Below are positions 9,091 to 17,645 of a stretch of DNA of 64,000 nucleotides, piece by piece. The DNA lies in NCBI GenBank assembly GCA_021783515.1, contig JAJXTV010000017.1:17157-81156 (forward strand), read 5' to 3'. The position numbers and the translations under genes are program-made. Position 1 is the first letter of the stretch. Each line of letters starts with the position of its first letter. Origin of the DNA: Nitrospirota bacterium. GTDB taxonomy: Bacteria; Nitrospirota; Thermodesulfovibrionia; Thermodesulfovibrionales; UBA6898. A model generated the notes under the pieces. It worked only from the letters and a program-made list of their open reading frames with translations, had not been told where the DNA came from and ran no database searches.

Positions 9091-9852
9091 CTATATTTCA
9101 TATGTTTTTCCGTCTTTGAACATCTCGATCCGCTGCGCCCTTATCTTTCCGACCTCTTTCCGGATCGTTCCGATATACTGCGGTTTGGGATGCGTCACGA
9201 AGACACGGCCGGGGGGCGCCTGCATCTTCCCCAGCTCCGCCGCAAGGAGGCGCGACGTCAGATGGCCGGTCTTCAGAGCAAGCGCCTCCATGCTGTTGGG
9301 AAAGGAGACCTCGGCGATCACCGCATCGATCTTCTTCGCCGCGCTCCAGATCTTATCGGTCGGCCCCGTATCTCCGGTATAGAGCAGTACCCTGCCGTCC
9401 CGGCCCCTGACGATATAGCCGACGGCAGGCACGGTATGGTTCACACGGTATGCGCGGACCGAGTATCCCGCGCAGGAAAAAGACCTCCCCGGCACGACGG
9501 TCCTCATCTTCACCACCGGCTCCATCGCCGCCGATATCCTGGTGAAATCCGGCCAGAGCCGGTCGTTCAACACATATGCCTTCAGCGCATCAAGGGTCTC
9601 GCTTATCCCGAGAAGCGTGACACTATGGCGGCCGTTTCTGATGACGATATTGTCGGCAAGAAAGGGGATCGCCTTGATATGGTCGAGATGGGAATGGGTG
9701 ATCAGGATATTCTTTATCGCAAACTGTTCTTTCTCGGAGAGCCGGGCGCCGATCGTGCCGCCGTCCAGGAGAAACGTTCCGTCGATAAGAAAAGCGGTAG
9801 GATAGTGTCCGGGGAATTCCGCCCCGGCGCTGCCGAGGACCTTAAGCCGCAT
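9091..9852 (-). CDS. MBL-fold hydrolase, class II cyclic-nucleotide phosphodiesterase-like
   Basis: This 253-residue metallo-beta-lactamase-fold protein has the metal motif THSHLDH (near residue 55), a later GDTGPTD and a terminal VFVTHPKPQ. The overall pattern (long insert after the first motif, YTGDTGP, EVSFPN) resembles class II 3',5'-cyclic nucleotide phosphodiesterases and tRNase Z-like enzymes. The substrate is not determined. Its start overlaps the end of the GAF/HD-GYP gene by 11 bases, so it may act in the same signalling step. Confidence 0.8.
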   Translation of the reverse strand: MRLKVLGSAGAEFPGHYPTAFLIDGTFLLDGGTIGARLSEKEQFAIKNILITHSHLDHIKAIPFLADNIVIRNGRHSVTLLGISETLDALKAYVLNDRLWPDFTRISAAMEPVVKMRTVVPGRSFSCAGYSVRAYRVNHTVPAVGYIVRGRDGRVLLYTGDTGPTDKIWSAAKKIDAVIAEVSFPNSMEALALKTGHLTSRLLAAELGKMQAPPGRVFVTHPKPQYIGTIRKEVGKIRAQRIEMFKDGKTYEI

Positions 9853-10942
9853 ACTGTCCTGTCCCGCTGAAATATCTGACGAAGGTCTCCACGATCTCTC
9901 CGTCGAACTGTGTGCCCGAGTTCTTCCTGAGCTCCCCCACCGCCTCCGAGACGGTCAGCGCCTTCCGGTACGGCCTGTCCGTCGTCATCGCGTCGAAGGT
10001 GTCGGCCACCGCAATGATCCGGGCGATCATCGGGATGCCAGAGCCCTTGAGCCGGTCGGGATAGCCGTTTCCGTCAAAGCGTTCGTGATGAGCCCTGACG
10101 CCAGGGATCACCTTATCGAGCTGCTTTACGTGCCGGAGTATCTCAGCGCCGTATTCGGCATGGAGGTTCATCGTCCGCACCTCTTCTCTGTCGAGCCTGC
10201 CGTTTTTCAGCAGGATGCTGTCCCTGATGCCTATCTTCCCGATGTCGTGGAGGATCGCGGCCAGCTTCAGGTTCTCGGTCTCTTCGTCAGGCAGGTCCAT
10301 CATCTTCCCTATCGCGAGACTGTATTCCATGACCCGGTACGTATGCCCGCCGGTATAAGGGTCCCTCTTTTCAATCGTTTCGGCAAGCGCATGTGCAGTC
10401 CCGTAAAAGGCCTCTTTCAGCTCCTGATACAGGCCGGCATTCTCGATCGCGACCGCAATCTGGTTGGCGAGCGCCGAGAGCCCTTCGCTGTCCTCCTCGT
10501 CGAAAAGACCGCTTCTCTTGTTGACCGCCTGAAGAACGCCGATCACTTTCCCCTTTGACTTCAGGGGCACGCAGACCATATTTTTCGTCGTAAAGCTGCT
10601 CTTTTCGTCCGCTCCCCTGAAGAATCGCGGATCGGTCCCGGCGTCGTTGACGATAAGCGGCTCGCCCCTTTCGGCCACCCAGCCGGCGATCCCCTGCCCT
10701 CTGGCCAGCCTCATCGCCTGCAGGATATTCCCTTTTTCGCCGAGCGCCACCTCGAAAAAGAGGTCGCCGGTCTCCCTGTCGACGAGCAGCAGACTCCCCG
10801 TCTCCGCATCCGCAAGGGTAGTCGCCGCCTCAATCGCCCTCTTCCTGATCTCGCGGGTATCGAGGGTGGAATTCACGAGGGCCGACAGGTCCACCAGGGT
10901 CTTGAGCTGCCGGTTCTTCCGGAGCACGGCATCGTCGCTCAT
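9842..10942 (-). CDS. GAF / HD-GYP cyclic-di-GMP phosphodiesterase
   Basis: The 366-residue cytoplasmic protein has an N-terminal GAF domain (about 20-165; AETGSLLLVDRETGDLFFEV) and a C-terminal HD-GYP domain. The HD-GYP domain shows the metal and signature residues: TGGHTYRVMEYS, LHDIGKIGI and HHERFDGNGYPDRLKG. HD-GYP enzymes hydrolyse c-di-GMP. The start overlaps the trpA stop by four bases, and the end overlaps the MBL gene. A c-di-GMP enzyme is therefore co-transcribed with tryptophan, fatty-acid, folate and LPS genes; the reason is not evident. Confidence 0.93.
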   Translation of the reverse strand: MSDDAVLRKNRQLKTLVDLSALVNSTLDTREIRKRAIEAATTLADAETGSLLLVDRETGDLFFEVALGEKGNILQAMRLARGQGIAGWVAERGEPLIVNDAGTDPRFFRGADEKSSFTTKNMVCVPLKSKGKVIGVLQAVNKRSGLFDEEDSEGLSALANQIAVAIENAGLYQELKEAFYGTAHALAETIEKRDPYTGGHTYRVMEYSLAIGKMMDLPDEETENLKLAAILHDIGKIGIRDSILLKNGRLDREEVRTMNLHAEYGAEILRHVKQLDKVIPGVRAHHERFDGNGYPDRLKGSGIPMIARIIAVADTFDAMTTDRPYRKALTVSEAVGELRKNSGTQFDGEIVETFVRYFSGTGQYAA

Positions 10943-11715
10943 GACACCGCCTTCCTCAGCGACGACAGGTACTCCCGCAGAAGACCGTCCGGCTCTGCCG
11001 CCCGCTTCACGATCGCGCTTCCGACGATCACGCCGTCGGCAAACGCCGCGACCTCAGCCGCCTCTTCCGGGGTCGAAATTCCGAACCCCACCGCAACCGG
11101 GGTCCCGCTCATCGAGCGGATCCGGGCGACGTGGGACGCGATCGAGGAATCCATCGTTAGCTTCGAGCCGGTAATGCCGGTGATCGAGACATAATAAATG
11201 AATCCGCGTGAGGATTTTGCCACCTTCCCGGCTCTCTCCCCGGTCGAGGTAGGAGCAACGAGGAAGATGATGTCGAAATCAGACCTCTTCGAAAAAGCGA
11301 GGATATCGCGTGCCTCCTCGGGTGGCAGATCGGGGACGATAATCCCGTCGACTCCCGCCTCGGAGGCGTCTCGCACGAACCTCTCTTCCCCGTAATGAAA
11401 GATCGGATTATAGTAGGTCATCAGCAGGATAGGCGTCTGCGACCGCTTCCTGACATCCGCCACGAGTTCGATCACCTTCCGCAGGGTGACGCCCTGCGCC
11501 AGGGCGCGCTGGGCCGCTTTCTGGATCGTCGGTCCGTCGGCGAGGGGGTCAGAGAAAGGCACGCCAAGCTCAATGATGTCGGCCCCGCAGTCCTCAAGAA
11601 TCCCGATAAGCTCGTGGGTCCTCGCAAGGCTGGGGTCACCGGCCATGATATAGGGGATAAAGGCCTTCTTCCCTCCCCTGACGATCTCCCTGAATTTCTT
11701 CCCTATCCTCGACAT
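10939..11715 (-). CDS. trpA: Tryptophan synthase alpha chain
   Basis: TrpA cleaves indole-3-glycerol phosphate to indole and glyceraldehyde-3-phosphate in the alpha2-beta2 complex. The 258-residue TIM barrel shows the catalytic Glu in DIIELGVPFSDPLADGP (near residue 47), the Asp in VDGIIVPDLPPEE, and the phosphate-binding end VGFGISTPEEA. The ATG shares a base with the trpB stop (TGATG), so the two are translationally coupled. Confidence 0.97.
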   Translation of the reverse strand: MSRIGKKFREIVRGGKKAFIPYIMAGDPSLARTHELIGILEDCGADIIELGVPFSDPLADGPTIQKAAQRALAQGVTLRKVIELVADVRKRSQTPILLMTYYNPIFHYGEERFVRDASEAGVDGIIVPDLPPEEARDILAFSKRSDFDIIFLVAPTSTGERAGKVAKSSRGFIYYVSITGITGSKLTMDSSIASHVARIRSMSGTPVAVGFGISTPEEAAEVAAFADGVIVGSAIVKRAAEPDGLLREYLSSLRKAVS

Positions 11716-12908
11716 CAGAGCTCTATCCCCTTCATCCGCGCCACCTGCTGCACGTCCTTGTCGCCGCGGCCGGAAAGATTGACGATCACCACGCCGCCCT
11801 TCGGCAGCCCGGGGACGAGTTTCACCGCCTCGGCGAGGGCATGAGACGATTCTAGCGCCGGGATTATCCCTTCCGTCTTCGACAGCAGTTCGAAGGCCCT
11901 CATCGCCTCGTCGTCCGTTGCGTATGTATACCGCGCCCTGCCCGACTCCCTGAGAAACGCATGTTCCGGCCCTACCGCCGCATAATCGAGGCCGGCCGAG
12001 ACAGAATGAGTACCGAGGATATTGCCGTCGTCGTCCTGAAGGAGGAAACTCTTCGTGCCCTGGAGCACGCCGAGAGACCCGCCGGCGAACCGCGCGGCAT
12101 GCTCTCCCGGGAGGATACCCCTTCCCCCCGCCTCGACGCCGACCATCTTCACGTCCGCGTCTTCGATAAAGGCGTGAAAGAGCCCCATCGCATTGCTCCC
12201 GCCGCCGATACAGGCGATCAGATAGTCCGGCAGCCTTCCTTCAGCGGAGAGGACCTGCCTTCTGGCCTCCCTGCCGATGACCGACTGAAAATCTCTCACG
12301 ACCAGGGGAAACGGGTGGGGGCCGAAGACGGTCCCGAGGACATAATGGGTGGACCTCACGTTCGTGGTCCAGTCGCGCATCGCCTCATTGATCGCGTCCT
12401 TGAGCGTCCTCGATCCGATCGCCACCTCGACCACTTTGGCCCCCAGAAGCTTCATCCTGAAGACGTTCAGGGACTGACGGGCGATGTCGTCCGAACCCAT
12501 ATAAATTTCGCACTCGAGCCCGCAGAGGGCCGCGCCGGTCGCGGTCGCGACGCCGTGCTGTCCCGCCCCGGTCTCTGCGATGAGTCTCTTCTTCCCCATC
12601 TTCTTCGCAAGGAGCGCCTGGCCGAGCGCATTGTTGATCTTGTGGGCTCCGGTGTGGGCGAGATCCTCCCGCTTCAGATAGATCCTCGCGCCCCCCAGGG
12701 TATCGGTCAGTCTCTTCGCAAAGTAGAGCGGGGTCGGCCTGCCGACATAGGTCTTCAGAAGAAGATCGATCTCCTCCTTAAACTGCCCGTCCTTTTTCAG
12801 CGCGTGATACGCCTTTTCGAGTTCATCGAGCGCCGGCATCAGCGTCTCGGGCGCAAAACGACCGCCATACGCTCCGAAATATCCTCTCCTGTCAGGAAAC
12901 TTCTTGAT
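11715..12908 (-). CDS. trpB: Tryptophan synthase beta chain, non-canonical start
   Basis: TrpB is the PLP enzyme joining indole and serine. The catalytic Lys lies in [14 protein letters not shown], the phosphate loop is GGGSNAMG, and the C-terminus has NLSGRGDKD. The first ATG in frame (12839) would remove the conserved N-terminus, which is present upstream as [17 protein letters not shown]. The open frame holds no ATG, GTG or TTG before its stop. An ATC at 12908 sits 6 nt after AGAGAGG and gives 397 residues, the usual family length. I place the start there; a base-call error converting ATG to ATC is the main alternative. It heads the minus-strand run. Confidence 0.93.
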   Translation of the reverse strand: MKKFPDRRGYFGAYGGRFAPETLMPALDELEKAYHALKKDGQFKEEIDLLLKTYVGRPTPLYFAKRLTDTLGGARIYLKREDLAHTGAHKINNALGQALLAKKMGKKRLIAETGAGQHGVATATGAALCGLECEIYMGSDDIARQSLNVFRMKLLGAKVVEVAIGSRTLKDAINEAMRDWTTNVRSTHYVLGTVFGPHPFPLVVRDFQSVIGREARRQVLSAEGRLPDYLIACIGGGSNAMGLFHAFIEDADVKMVGVEAGGRGILPGEHAARFAGGSLGVLQGTKSFLLQDDDGNILGTHSVSAGLDYAAVGPEHAFLRESGRARYTYATDDEAMRAFELLSKTEGIIPALESSHALAEAVKLVPGLPKGGVVIVNLSGRGDKDVQQVARMKGIEL

Positions 12909-12973
12909 TTCAGGCCTCTCTCTCTGCCAAGTCCTTGTTTTTATACGGCTTTATAAAAATATCCTGAAGCTGT

Positions 12974-12979
12974 ATTATA
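12974..12979 (-). promoter_or_regulatory. Probable -10 box of the trpBA operon
   Basis: A perfect TATAAT lies on the minus strand 65 bp before the proposed trpB start, in the only gap of the run. No convincing -35 box is found at 16-18 bp (TGTCCA at 18 bp is weak). The leader of about 60 nt shows no Trp codons and no obvious attenuator. Confidence 0.4.
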
Positions 12980-13037
12980 TCCCAAAATCGGCAAATATGG
13001 ACAGTCCCGGACCGTCCGAAGAAGCGCCGGGATGACG

Positions 13038-14030
13038 TTAGATAACGAGGACCGCCAGTTTGCAGATGAGCCATGCGAGGATCGCGCAGGCAGGAAGAGT
13101 AAGGACCCAGGCGACGACGATCCTGCCGGCGACCCCCCACCTCACCGCCGAGAGCCTCTTCGTGGCGCCCACACCCATGATCGTCGAAGAGATGATATGG
13201 GTCGTCGAAAGAGGAAGCCCGACCCTCGAAGCGATCTCGATGACGGTGGCGGCCGACGCCTCTGCGGCAAAGCCATGGATCGGCCTGAGGTGCACCAGTT
13301 TCACTCCCAGGGTCTTGATGACCCTCCATCCTCCGAGGGCAGTTCCGCACGCCATGGCCGACGCGCAGAGCACCATCACCCAGATCGGCACATGAAAGCC
13401 CGGGAGCTTATAGTAGCTGACGAGCGCCATGGCGATGATGCCCATCGTCTTTTGGGCATCGTTGTTGCCGTGGCTGAAGGCCATATAGGCCGCCGACACG
13501 ATCTGCAGCCGGTTGAAAAGCGGGTTAACGAGGGAAAGCGGAGACCTCTTAAAAAGCCACATCAGAAGGAGCATCAACAAAAACCCAAGAAAAAACCCGA
13601 CTATGGGCGAGACGATAAGGCCTATGAAGACCTTAAAGACCCCTTTTTGGATGATGACTCCGGTCCCCGCGGTCGCGACCGCGGCGCCGAGGATGCTGGA
13701 GAGGATTGCATGGCTCGAAGACGTCGGGAGCCCGAAATACCATGTCAGCAGGTCCCAGAGTATCGCCGAAAGCAGCGCCGAAACGACAGTCAGCTGGGTC
13801 ACCGCAGCGGTCTCGATGAGGCCGGCGCCGACCGTCTTTGCGACCGCGGTGCCGGTGAGCGCGCCGACAAGGTTCAGGCAGGCGGCCATGACCACGGCAA
13901 CCTTCGGCGAGAGCACCCTTGTGGATACGGACGTGGCGATTGCGTTTGCGGTGTCGTGAAACCCGTTGATGAAGTCGAAGACAGTGCCGAGAACTACGAC
14001 GAAGACGAGCAGCGCAAAGGTGTCATGCAT
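13038..14030 (-). CDS. pit: PiT-family inorganic phosphate permease
   Basis: This 330-residue polytopic inner-membrane protein is a cation-coupled phosphate transporter. The two PiT signature repeats are present: FDFINGFHDTANAIATSVST near residue 17, and GNNDAQKTMGIIAMAL with the following region near 195-210. About ten hydrophobic segments are visible. It overlaps the upstream DUF47 gene by eight bases, the usual pairing. It is shorter than PitA of enterobacteria, as in many other phyla. Confidence 0.93.
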   Translation of the reverse strand: MHDTFALLVFVVVLGTVFDFINGFHDTANAIATSVSTRVLSPKVAVVMAACLNLVGALTGTAVAKTVGAGLIETAAVTQLTVVSALLSAILWDLLTWYFGLPTSSSHAILSSILGAAVATAGTGVIIQKGVFKVFIGLIVSPIVGFFLGFLLMLLLMWLFKRSPLSLVNPLFNRLQIVSAAYMAFSHGNNDAQKTMGIIAMALVSYYKLPGFHVPIWVMVLCASAMACGTALGGWRVIKTLGVKLVHLRPIHGFAAEASAATVIEIASRVGLPLSTTHIISSTIMGVGATKRLSAVRWGVAGRIVVAWVLTLPACAILAWLICKLAVLVI

Positions 14031-14640
14031 ATTTGAGGACTATCGCCTCCAGGACATTCGCAACGTCTTCGCATCTGTCCGAGGCGTCTTCAAGGTGCTC
14101 GTATACCTCTTTCCACTTAATGATGAGGACCGGGTCTTTCACCTCGTCGAAAAGCCTCCCCAACGCGTCCCTGAAGCCCCTGTCGATCCTGTTTTCGAGC
14201 CTGTTGATCTCGATGCAGTATTCCTGGACATGGGCATAGTTCTTTTCCTTCAGTTTCTTGATTGCCTTGTGCATCACCTCGGCGGTAGTCAGGAGGTCCT
14301 TCGACATCACGACGGCCTCCGGAGTCGATTCCCTTATCTTGAATACCGCGATCCTGTCGGCCACCGCCCATATCAGGTCGATAACGTCGTCCATTCTTGA
14401 GGCGAGCGAATAGAGGTCCTCCCTGTCGATCGGCGTGATGAAGGTCTTATTCAGCTTCTTCATGATATCGTGGGTCAGCATATCGCTGTCCTGCTCCACC
14501 TCGTGAATCTCCTTGGCCCTGGCCTCGAGGCTGTCGAAGTTTTCCATCAACTCGACGAGCAGGGACGCGGCCTTCGTAATGTTCAGCGAAGTCCTGTCGA
14601 ATATCTCGAAGAAATCTATTTCTTTGGGAAAAAGCCTCAT
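14023..14640 (-). CDS. DUF47 / PhoU-like accessory protein of the Pit transporter
   Basis: The 205-residue all-helical protein belongs to the DUF47 (PhoU-like) family. It begins MRLFPKEIDFFEIFDRTS and carries repeated acidic helices (EVEQDSDMLTHDIMKKLN; ASDRCEDVANVLEAIV). These proteins lie beside pit genes and are thought to modulate phosphate uptake. It is the first gene of the two-gene unit and overlaps pit by eight bases. No signal peptide. Confidence 0.92.
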   Translation of the reverse strand: MRLFPKEIDFFEIFDRTSLNITKAASLLVELMENFDSLEARAKEIHEVEQDSDMLTHDIMKKLNKTFITPIDREDLYSLASRMDDVIDLIWAVADRIAVFKIRESTPEAVVMSKDLLTTAEVMHKAIKKLKEKNYAHVQEYCIEINRLENRIDRGFRDALGRLFDEVKDPVLIIKWKEVYEHLEDASDRCEDVANVLEAIVLKYA

Positions 14641-14715
14641 CGCAGTTCAGCCCCGGATAGCTTATAAGAATCCCTCCGGCTGTGTCAAATAAACCGCCGC
14701 AGGGCCGTTATCAGA

Positions 14716-15801
14716 TCAGCAGTTCGCGGCGAAGACCCTACGTATCTCCTCTGCCGACAGACCGCCCTTTATCGTCACGGCGCCGATCCTTTCGGGCAGG
14801 ACGAACTTCAGGTTCCCGGCCACCGCCTTCTTGTCCAGCTGCATCGCCGAGAGGACCGCATCGAATGAGATATCCTCCGGAAGCGACGACGGCAGACCGT
14901 AGAGTTCGATGAGGGCCCTGATCCGCGCGGTCTGCCCTGCTTCCAGAAGACCCGCCTGCTGCCCGAGCCTCGCCTCGGCGTACATTCCGATCGCTACACC
15001 CTCCCCGTGCAGATACCTCGCGTACCCCGTCGCCGTCTCGAGCGCATGACCAATCGTATGACCGTAATTGAGTATTGCCCGCAGACCCGACTCCCGCTCA
15101 TCTTTCGAGACCACCTCGGCCTTTATCTCGCAGGATCTCCGGATGACCCGCTCCAGGGCTTCCGGATCGTGGGCCAGGACCTCCCGGGAGTGTTCCTCGA
15201 GAAAACGGAAAAATTCCTCGTCCCATATCACCCCGTACTTGATCACCTCGGCGATCCCGGAGAGGAATTCCCTCTGGGGGAGGGTCTTCAGCGTTTCAGT
15301 ATCGATCCAGACAAGCCTCGGCTGCCAGAACGATCCGATCATGTTCTTCCCCAGCGGATGGTTCACCCCGGTCTTTCCGCCTACCGAACTGTCGACCTGC
15401 GCCAGAAGGGTTGTCGGCACCTGGACGAAATCGACCCCCCGCATATAGGTCGACGCGGCAAACCCGGCGATGTCGCCGATCACTCCGCCTCCCAGCGCGA
15501 CCACCACCGCTTTCCTGTCGAGCCTCGCCTTCAGCATGTCGGTGTAGATCTCCTCCACCGAGGAGAGGCTCTTGAATCCTTCTCCGTCGGGGATCAGTAT
15601 GCGGGCGAGCTCAAACCCTGCGTCCCTGATCGACCGGGCCACCGTTTCTCCGTGCAGGCCGAATACCGTCGGATTACTCACAAGACAGATCTTCCTGCTG
15701 AATTCAAACTTCAGGAGGTTTTTCCCGATCTCTCCGAGGCGGCCCGCGTCGATGACGATATTGTAGCTCCTGTCGCCCAGGTCGACCCTTATCTTCTGCA
15801 T
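14716..15801 (-). CDS. aroB: 3-dehydroquinate synthase
   Basis: AroB converts DAHP to 3-dehydroquinate, the second step of the shikimate pathway, using NAD and a divalent metal. The 361-residue protein has the NAD-binding VVALGGGVIGDIAGFAAST, the VDSSVGGKTGVNH substrate loop and the metal-binding NYGHTIGHALE. Its start overlaps the end of aroK by 13 bases, giving an aroC-aroK-aroB unit. Confidence 0.97.
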   Translation of the reverse strand: MQKIRVDLGDRSYNIVIDAGRLGEIGKNLLKFEFSRKICLVSNPTVFGLHGETVARSIRDAGFELARILIPDGEGFKSLSSVEEIYTDMLKARLDRKAVVVALGGGVIGDIAGFAASTYMRGVDFVQVPTTLLAQVDSSVGGKTGVNHPLGKNMIGSFWQPRLVWIDTETLKTLPQREFLSGIAEVIKYGVIWDEEFFRFLEEHSREVLAHDPEALERVIRRSCEIKAEVVSKDERESGLRAILNYGHTIGHALETATGYARYLHGEGVAIGMYAEARLGQQAGLLEAGQTARIRALIELYGLPSSLPEDISFDAVLSAMQLDKKAVAGNLKFVLPERIGAVTIKGGLSAEEIRRVFAANC

Positions 15802-16298
15802 TTGATGACCCCCGCAATCTCTTCCGCCACCTGGAGCGGTGTCTTCCCATCAGTATCGATCATGGTCCCCGCCTTTTCATAAAAAGGCATCCTGAAGGCG
15901 AGGAGGTCTTCGATCTTAGCAAGCGGGTCTTCCACGTTGAGGAGCGGCCGGTCGCCGCTGCCGGCCGTCCTCGCGAGGATCGTCTGCGGGGCGGCGCGCA
16001 GGCAGAATATCACGCCGGTTTCCCTCAGGGCGGCCATATTCTCCTCCCTCAGGACCGCGCCGCCGCCGGTCGAGATAATAAGATTCCTCTGGCGGGCGAA
16101 CCTCCTGATGACCTCGGTCTCGAGGTCACGGAAATAGGGCTCGCCGAAATCCCTGAAGATATCGGCGATCTTCATGCCTCGGCCTGCCTCGATCTCGGAG
16201 TCGACATCCACCAGACGCATGCTCAGGAGCCTCGAGAGTTCCCTGCCGACTGCGGTCTTGCCTGTTCCCATGAAGCCTGTCAATACTATATTCGTCAT
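15789..16298 (-). CDS. aroK: Shikimate kinase
   Basis: This enzyme phosphorylates shikimate at the 3-hydroxyl with ATP. The 169-residue protein shows Walker A GFMGTGKTAVG at residues 8-18, the substrate-binding DSEIEAGRGMKIADIF, the STGGGAVLR loop and the lid Arg in GSGDRPLL. AGGAATTCAC precedes the ATG. It lies 53 bp after aroC. Confidence 0.97.
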   Translation of the reverse strand: MTNIVLTGFMGTGKTAVGRELSRLLSMRLVDVDSEIEAGRGMKIADIFRDFGEPYFRDLETEVIRRFARQRNLIISTGGGAVLREENMAALRETGVIFCLRAAPQTILARTAGSGDRPLLNVEDPLAKIEDLLAFRMPFYEKAGTMIDTDGKTPLQVAEEIAGVIKCRR

Positions 16299-16351
16299 GT
16301 GAATTCCTCAATAATCTCTGGCGGTCCGGGCCGGGAAGCGGGACGGCAACC

Positions 16352-17566
16352 TCAATAACCGTCCACCTGGGAGAGATATGAACGATAATTCCGTCTGATT
16401 TCTTTTTCGCTGTCTCCGCCGAACTTCTCGAGAAAGGCATCGGTCAACACCAGCGCAGCCATCGCCTCTCCGACGACTGCGGCGGCGGGGACCGCACAGA
16501 CGTCGGAGCGCTCGTATGCCGCCTCGAAGGGCTTCTTCGTCCTGATATCGACCGACATGAGCGGCCTTCTCAGCGTCGGGATCGGCTTCATCGCGGCCCG
16601 TATAATGATCGGCATCCCGTTGGACATGCCGCCTTCGATGCCTCCGGCGTTGTTCGACTTCCTGAAGAACCTGAGCCCCCGCGGGCGGGAAGGGGAAGAG
16701 TCGTAAAAAATCTCGTCCATGACTCGCGACCCGGAGGCCTCCGCCATCGCAAGCCCGAGTCCCGTCTCGACCGCCTTGATCGCTTGAATACCCATCAGCG
16801 CCTGAGCAAGCCGGCCGTCGAGCTTCAGGTCCCATTGTGTGTGGCTGCCGAGGCCTACCGGCACGCCCGTAGCGAATACCTCGAAAACGCCGCCGACCGA
16901 ATCGCCGTCCTTTATCGCCGCGTCAATGCGTCGGATCATCCGCTTCGAGGCGGCCGGGTCCGCGCATCTGACCGGTGACTTTTCTGCCTCCTCGAACAAA
17001 TTCATCAGTGCATCCCCGTCCGTTGCCGGTGACGCCGTCTTTGCCTTCTGGCTGCCGATCGCCAGGACATGGCTGCCTATCAGGATTCCAAAGACCGCAA
17101 GAAACTTTTTGGCGACCGCGCCGAGCGCAACCCGCATCGCCGTCTCCCTTGCGCTCGACCGCTCAAGGATATTGCGGAGATCTTTCTGATCGTATTTCAG
17201 CGCTCCCGCCAGGTCGGCATGCCCCGGCCGCGGGCGGGTAACGGGGGCCCCCTTGCCGTCCGCCGGCTCCGGCTTTGCGCCCGGGTCAGGATTCATCACC
17301 ATGCGCCAATTCTCCCAGTCCCTGTTTTCCACAAGCAGGGCGATCGGCGAGCCGAGCGTCCTGCCGCGGCGAACACCCGAGAGAATCGTCGCCCTGTCAG
17401 ACTCTATCTTCATTCTGCCGCCGCGGCCGTATCCTCCCTGCCGCCTCCGCAGCTCTCCATCGATGTCCCCAGATGAGAGGGACATCCCCGAAGGGATCCC
17501 CTCGATAATGCCCGCAAGCGCCCTGCCGTGCGACTCGCCTGCGGTCGAAAAACGAAGTCTCGCCAT
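16352..17566 (-). CDS. aroC: Chorismate synthase
   Basis: AroC uses reduced FMN to eliminate phosphate from EPSP, forming chorismate, which TrpE (57668) then uses. The 404-residue protein starts with the FMN/substrate region [18 protein letters not shown], contains [29 protein letters not shown], and the C-terminal [20 protein letters not shown]. It is the first gene of the aro unit; a TATAAT lies upstream at 17617-17612 on the minus strand. Confidence 0.97.
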   Translation of the reverse strand: MARLRFSTAGESHGRALAGIIEGIPSGMSLSSGDIDGELRRRQGGYGRGGRMKIESDRATILSGVRRGRTLGSPIALLVENRDWENWRMVMNPDPGAKPEPADGKGAPVTRPRPGHADLAGALKYDQKDLRNILERSSARETAMRVALGAVAKKFLAVFGILIGSHVLAIGSQKAKTASPATDGDALMNLFEEAEKSPVRCADPAASKRMIRRIDAAIKDGDSVGGVFEVFATGVPVGLGSHTQWDLKLDGRLAQALMGIQAIKAVETGLGLAMAEASGSRVMDEIFYDSSPSRPRGLRFFRKSNNAGGIEGGMSNGMPIIIRAAMKPIPTLRRPLMSVDIRTKKPFEAAYERSDVCAVPAAAVVGEAMAALVLTDAFLEKFGGDSEKEIRRNYRSYLSQVDGY

Positions 17567-17626
17567 TCTGTCGTCAGCTCCCTAAGAGTATTCCGCGCTT
17601 TCGCGCGTTAGATTATAGCATCAAAA

Positions 17627-17645
17627 AGGGCAACGAGGCCCTAAT
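17627..17645 (-). terminator. Weak terminator after the 607-residue subtilase
   Basis: On the minus strand, AGGGC-CTCGTT-GCCCT followed by a T-run overlaps the stop codon of the peptidase gene. The stem is only five base pairs, so termination efficiency is uncertain. The aroC -10 box lies just downstream. Confidence 0.4.

Noticed and set aside
12909..12967. Possible Trp leader peptide / attenuator before trpB
   Set aside because: A short TTG-initiated frame of six codons exists, but it has no Trp codons and no terminator/antiterminator pair is visible.
12910..13350. 146-residue minus-strand frame upstream of trpB
   Set aside because: It lies mostly over the pit gene in another frame and has no recognisable features. 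It was considered as a frameshifted trpB N-terminus, but the trpB frame itself already encodes the conserved residues.
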